From Rhizophagus irregularis (lineage: Eukaryota > Glomeromycota > Glomeromycetes > Glomerales > Glomeraceae), in contig NC_089438.1 in NCBI RefSeq assembly GCF_026210795.1, positions 1,075,501 to 1,139,500 of the forward strand: a DNA stretch of 64,000 bases. Reading direction: 5' to 3'. Below the pieces are notes generated by a model. That model had not been told where the DNA came from and searched no databases. It saw nothing but the letters and a program-made list of their open reading frames with translations. This document shows, in pieces, positions 60,905 through 64,000 of the stretch. How positions within the stretch are numbered: the stretch's first letter is position 1; every line of letters begins with the position of its first letter. Both the position numbers and the translations under genes were made by a program.

Positions 60905-61215
60905 TAGCATTCATCGAAAAAAACGAATGAAAACAAAAAAATGAGGATAAAAAAGATCGAGAATAAAAAAAAACGATCGGGAACAAAAAAAGGTCGAGAA
61001 CAAAAACAACGATCGAGATATAACATTCATCGAAAAAAATGGATGAAAACAAAAAAAATGAGAATAAAAAAACGGTCGAGAACAAAAAAAACGATCGAGA
61101 TATAACATTCATCGAAAAAAATGGATAAAAACAAAAAAAAGAGAATAAAAAAAACGGTCGAGAACAAAAAAGACGATCGTGAATAAAAAAAAAAGATTGA
61201 GAACAGAAAAAACGA
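60905..61215 (-). repeat. Higher-order minisatellite of GATCGAGAACAAAAA units
   Basis: Three long units each begin with ATAACATTCATCGAAAAAA (near 60904, 61018 and 61101) and contain sub-units GGTCGAGAACAAAAAA and CGATCGAGA. The Phe/Ser-rich open frames on the minus strand follow from the repeat and are not genes. It ends about 65 bp from the stop codon of the HMG-box gene on the same (minus) strand. Confidence 0.75.
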
Positions 61216-61280
61216 ATGAAATCAAAAAAAAACAACAAAAAATATAAACGAATTTGAAATTAAAAAAATACTTAAATATA

Positions 61281-61640
61281 TTAAGTATACGAATCAGAAC
61301 TAATAATTTCATTAAACAATATTTCGATTGCATCTTCAGCGTTCTCTTCGAATATGTTTATGTAATTCACCGAAGATGGAGGCAGCTGGGCCGAATGGTA
61401 ATTTTGCATTGCTCTCTCTTTTGTAGCATGCAAAATGAATGAGTTTTTCAATTTTGGAGGGGAGGCCCTCCATCTTTCGCCCGCTTTTCTCATGATCTCT
61501 TGGGGCGTGAGTGTAGGAAATTCTTTTTTTAAAAAATTTCGATACATCTTAAAAAAAATTGAAAACCCATTAGGGGACTTTTTTTTTTTATTATATTCCG
61601 TCGAAGGGTGATTTGAGCGAATCCTTCTTAACGACCGCAT
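61281..61640 (-). CDS. MATA-type HMG-box protein
   Basis: A single-exon frame of 119 residues. Residues about 20-78 form an HMG box of the sequence-specific MATA/SOX class: KSPNGFSIFFKMYRNFLKKE, then PTLTPQEIMRKAGERWRASP and an aromatic/basic third helix (LKNSFILHATKERAMQNY). A basic N-terminal arm (MRSLRRIRSN...NKKKK) would enter DNA or act in nuclear import, and the C-terminus is acidic (FEENAEDAIEILFNEI). Such proteins bind and bend DNA in the nucleus. Large families of short MATA_HMG proteins are known in Glomeromycotina, so this need not be a mating-type gene. The ATG at 61640 is the first in frame. Earlier exons cannot be excluded. Confidence 0.85.
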   Translation of the reverse strand: MRSLRRIRSNHPSTEYNKKKKSPNGFSIFFKMYRNFLKKEFPTLTPQEIMRKAGERWRASPPKLKNSFILHATKERAMQNYHSAQLPPSSVNYINIFEENAEDAIEILFNEIISSDSYT

Positions 61641-63307
61641 ACTGCCTACCGAAAAAGGTGAGCCAAATTTTTGTCATTTTATACTTTTTTTTCATAATTA
61701 ATTTCTTGCTGAAGTCAATGAACAGTTATTCGCTCCGATTAAAAAAGTAAATGTATCGAAATTTGGAAATAGATGAAGGCAACTTCATTCAAGGACAAGC
61801 TCATTGCGTCAGCGAGCATTAAAAAAACTACATGCGTTCATTATTTCGATTCTCCAAATCAAAATAATGACAATAGAAATAGATTGATAATAGCGTAAAT
61901 GTTAAAAAGGATCTATTGTCAAAATATTATTAGTATATTAAACAAAGTTCGAATGTAAAGTAATGAGAAAAAAAAAATAATTTTATTGTAATCTAATTTT
62001 AGGATATGTGAACCGTATTTGTAAACTATAGAAATGTTTTATAATGATCCAAAAAAAAAAAAAAAATTACGATAATAATGGAAATATATGGTGTCATTTT
62101 TTTTTTAATATATAAACTGATTATGTATAGGAAAAAAATACGATCGTACAAAATGAAAGATCGGCATTATCTGTGTAAAAATGTCACAAATTTCCGAAAT
62201 AGGATACTGAGATGATTTTAATTTTATTGGTGTAAAAAGAAATTATGGTGCGATCTACTTGATACTATCACGATCAATAATTCTAACAACAAATTTAGTA
62301 ATTTTATCAAAGCATTATAATGTTATAACTGAATATATTCGAAGAAGATTTCATTCGAAAATTATAATTTTATTAGCCGTAATGAAATTCTAATAAAAAT
62401 TCTTTTTCGTACGCCGCAAACATTCTTTTTTCTTCCCATTTTTCTAAATATTTCCAAATATTTCTTTCATTTTCTGTTATTTATTATTATTAGTTAGCGC
62501 TGTGGTATAGTGGCAATATAATCATTAATCTATTGAATTCTCTTACATTATGCGTAATCTTTCATTGCTTGTGACAATATGTTACATTCCAAAATTGTTA
62601 ATTTCTCGGAGTTTTGTGTGATTATTAACCTTTCTTGTAATTATCATATAATAATAATAAAAATGATAAAGTTTAAGCGAGTGTTTGACCGTTTTAGTAG
62701 CGCTGTACCTTTCACAACAAGGAACCACCAGGTAATTATTGAATGACCCGATAATAGGAGTGTCCGGTTCGCTTAATAATATCAAATTGAGTTCTAGAAA
62801 GTGAACAAAAGTTTTTTAGATAGTATTGTTCTATATCGAATGTTCAGATTGTTATTGATTGATCACAATGCAAAAAAAAATTATTTTCCATCAATTTGGT
62901 CCTTTTTTATATACTCACCCCATATTGACGCAGATGACGCTGGTAATCTTCATTAGAAGTTTTTCCGATTGATAATCGGTCCTTAAATCATAAGAAAACA
63001 TTTATGACTTAATTCTTTCAAATATTGCATTCTAATAAGCTTTTACGTTGCGTTACGGAGTTTGGAATATACATAATATGGATTAATTAATTAATGGAAG
63101 TGGAAGTATCAAAGGTTTACATCTAGAAAACCGGTACCTGTATATTTCATGATTTCCAGTGAGCTTGTTTTAATACAAACTAATTATGTACACAATTGCT
63201 GCAGTAAAAATATAAAGAAAAAAATTATGTCATGAATATCATACAACTTTACCACGTGTTATAAACTTTAGAATCCGCAGATGTGAGAATATGAACAACA
63301 ATCTGTT
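61641..63307. other. Spacer; tRNA-like A-box fragment at about 62498-62520
   Basis: GCGCTGTGGTATAGTGGCAA contains a good RNA polymerase III A-box (TGGTATAGTGG), but no anticodon arm, B-box (GGTTCGANTCC) or acceptor stem pairs at tRNA distance. It may be a fragment of a tRNA-derived repeat. The rest is AT-rich without recognised genes. Confidence 0.3.
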
Positions 63308-63341
63308 ATTGACGTTACTGACGTTACTGACGTTACTGAGA
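63308..63341 (+). repeat. Short tandem repeat (TGACGTTACT)3
   Basis: Three consecutive copies of the 10-mer TGACGTTACT. Each copy contains TGACGT, the CRE/bZIP half-site core, so a regulatory role is possible but unsupported. Confidence 0.7.
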
Positions 63342-63399
63342 TAGAAGTATTATTACGCGTGCAAATATTTTTTTCATATTATTAGATTGTTTTGTGTAT

Positions 63400-63735
63400 A
63401 CGTAGCTTTCTCCCTTATTTATTCCTCTCTCCCTCACACTTGTCTTTTTTCCATCCTTCTCCCTTTACACTTACCGTCCCTCTTTCCTCTCCCAGCCTTC
63501 TCCTTCTCTTCTTCTCACTCACTCTTGCCATCTTCCTACTATTTCTTACTTTTTTCTTTCTCTCTCTTAGCATCTCACCCTCTTCCTTCTTTTCCTTTTT
63601 TTACCCTCCTTTTCTTTTCTCCTTCGCTACTCTTTTCTTCTCCCTCTTTATCTTCTTCACTTTCCTCCTTTCTTAATTACTTCCCTCCCTCTTTCTCCTC
63701 TTTCCTTTCCCTTCATCTCGTTCACATTCCTTATA
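63400..63735 (+). repeat. C/T-rich polypyrimidine tract
   Basis: About 330 bp composed almost only of C and T on the plus strand (CTCTCCCTCACACTTGTC, TTCCTCTCCCAGCC and similar). It has no strict period. Overlapping Ser/Leu/Pro/Phe open frames through it come from composition. Such tracts can form triple-helical DNA. Confidence 0.75.
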
Positions 63736-63828
63736 TTTTGGGTACTGTCGATGTCGATGTCATGTGATCATCATGTGCCGGTTCGGAATTGATCGATGTT
63801 ACGAAAGTTTAACATGAATATATATTTA

Positions 63829-63940
63829 ACCAGTACGGTACGAATTTGCAAACCAGTACGGTACAGTTGATCAATTTTTGTAATTTTGTATGGGTGATCA
63901 ACCGTACCGTACAGATTTGCAATTTCGTACCGTACCGATT
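63829..63940. mobile_element. Foldback element with ~43-bp arms (CAGTACGGTACG)
   Basis: The left arm (63831-63872: CAGTACGGTACGAATTTGCA, then AACCAGTACGGTACAGTTGA) pairs with the right arm (about 63895-63938: TGATCAACCGTACCGTACAG, then ATTTGCAATTTCGTACCGTA) with few mismatches, leaving a ~22-nt loop. The tandem GTACGGTAC words make the arms themselves repetitive. It is non-coding; the target duplication is not resolved. It is a likely small non-autonomous transposon near the window end. Confidence 0.6.
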
Positions 63941-64000
63941 ATCCTACTACCTGTTTAACATGATTAACATGTTCAACATATTATATATAAGACATATTAA

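Noticed and set aside
60894-61238. Minus-strand Phe/Ser-rich hydrophobic proteins
   Set aside because: Produced by the GATCGAGAACAAAAA repeat; periodic and low complexity.
61281-61640. Mating-type locus
   Set aside because: A MATA-type HMG box alone does not define a mating locus, and no homeodomain or other mating-type partner is in the window.
62498-62520. tRNA gene suggested by the A-box TGGTATAGTGG
   Set aside because: No B-box, anticodon stem or acceptor-stem pairing at tRNA distance; kept only as a fragment note.
63387-63767. Plus-strand Ser/Leu/Pro-rich proteins
   Set aside because: They lie in a C/T-only tract and reflect composition.

Overview
The window looks like a strongly AT-rich fungal nuclear genome, most likely an arbuscular mycorrhizal fungus of the Rhizophagus type (Glomeromycotina). 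This rests on protein families, not on a database match. There is a Sel1-repeat/zinc-ribbon/protein-kinase fusion plus a second kinase and two kinase relics. There is also an F-box protein with an F-box relic, a gag-like/MIR-domain protein with a decayed paralogue, and a short MATA-type HMG-box protein. Genes are split by short GT-AG introns (about 65-110 nt), are sparse, and lie in A/T-rich spacers full of decayed mobile DNA.

Layout. 0-3.1 kb: decayed retroelement-like sequence with an (AAAAT)n tail, then a complete non-autonomous hAT element (3111-3660) with 8-bp target duplications. 4.4-5.6 kb: minus-strand kinase, followed by a satellite of about 34 units (~104 bp each) to about 9.24 kb. 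9.5-17 kb: low-complexity spacer with a two-exon secreted-protein pseudogene (13.6-14.0 kb). 17.1-18.6 kb: intact F-box gene; an F-box relic lies at 20.6-21.7 kb. 23.5-26.8 kb: kinase-like relic amplified as ~215-bp tandem units, one of them split by a probable solo LTR and by a complete Tc1/mariner element. 27.2-28.3 kb: unrecognised spliced locus carrying a TA-flanked MITE. 28.7-30.6 kb: gag-like/MIR gene and its decayed copy. 31.9-32.7 kb: a five-exon small membrane protein whose exons are too short to stand out as open frames. 33.7-35.6 kb: five-exon cytochrome P450. 36.8-37.8 kb: polytopic membrane-protein pseudogene. 40.7-43.2 kb: nested MITEs and foldback elements. 43.7-47.5 kb: Sel1-kinase gene of 1,250 residues. 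47.7-51 kb: foldback and hAT elements, a minisatellite and a decayed spliced locus. 52.4-53.4 kb: six-exon UBC4/5-type ubiquitin-conjugating enzyme. 54.4-55.35 kb: broken Tc1/mariner with the catalytic Glu changed to Lys. 56-61.2 kb: minisatellites and a kinase relic. 61.3-61.6 kb: HMG-box gene. To 64 kb: pyrimidine tract and a long foldback element.

The intact genes do not form one pathway. The kinases, F-box protein and E2 enzyme are signalling and ubiquitin parts, and the P450 is a single ER monooxygenase. The most informative signals are structural: nested transposons dated by reconstructed empty sites, a seven-unit higher-order repeat in the Sel1 array, a satellite carrying a consensus splice donor in nearly every unit, and a large excess of the palindrome TCACGTGA.
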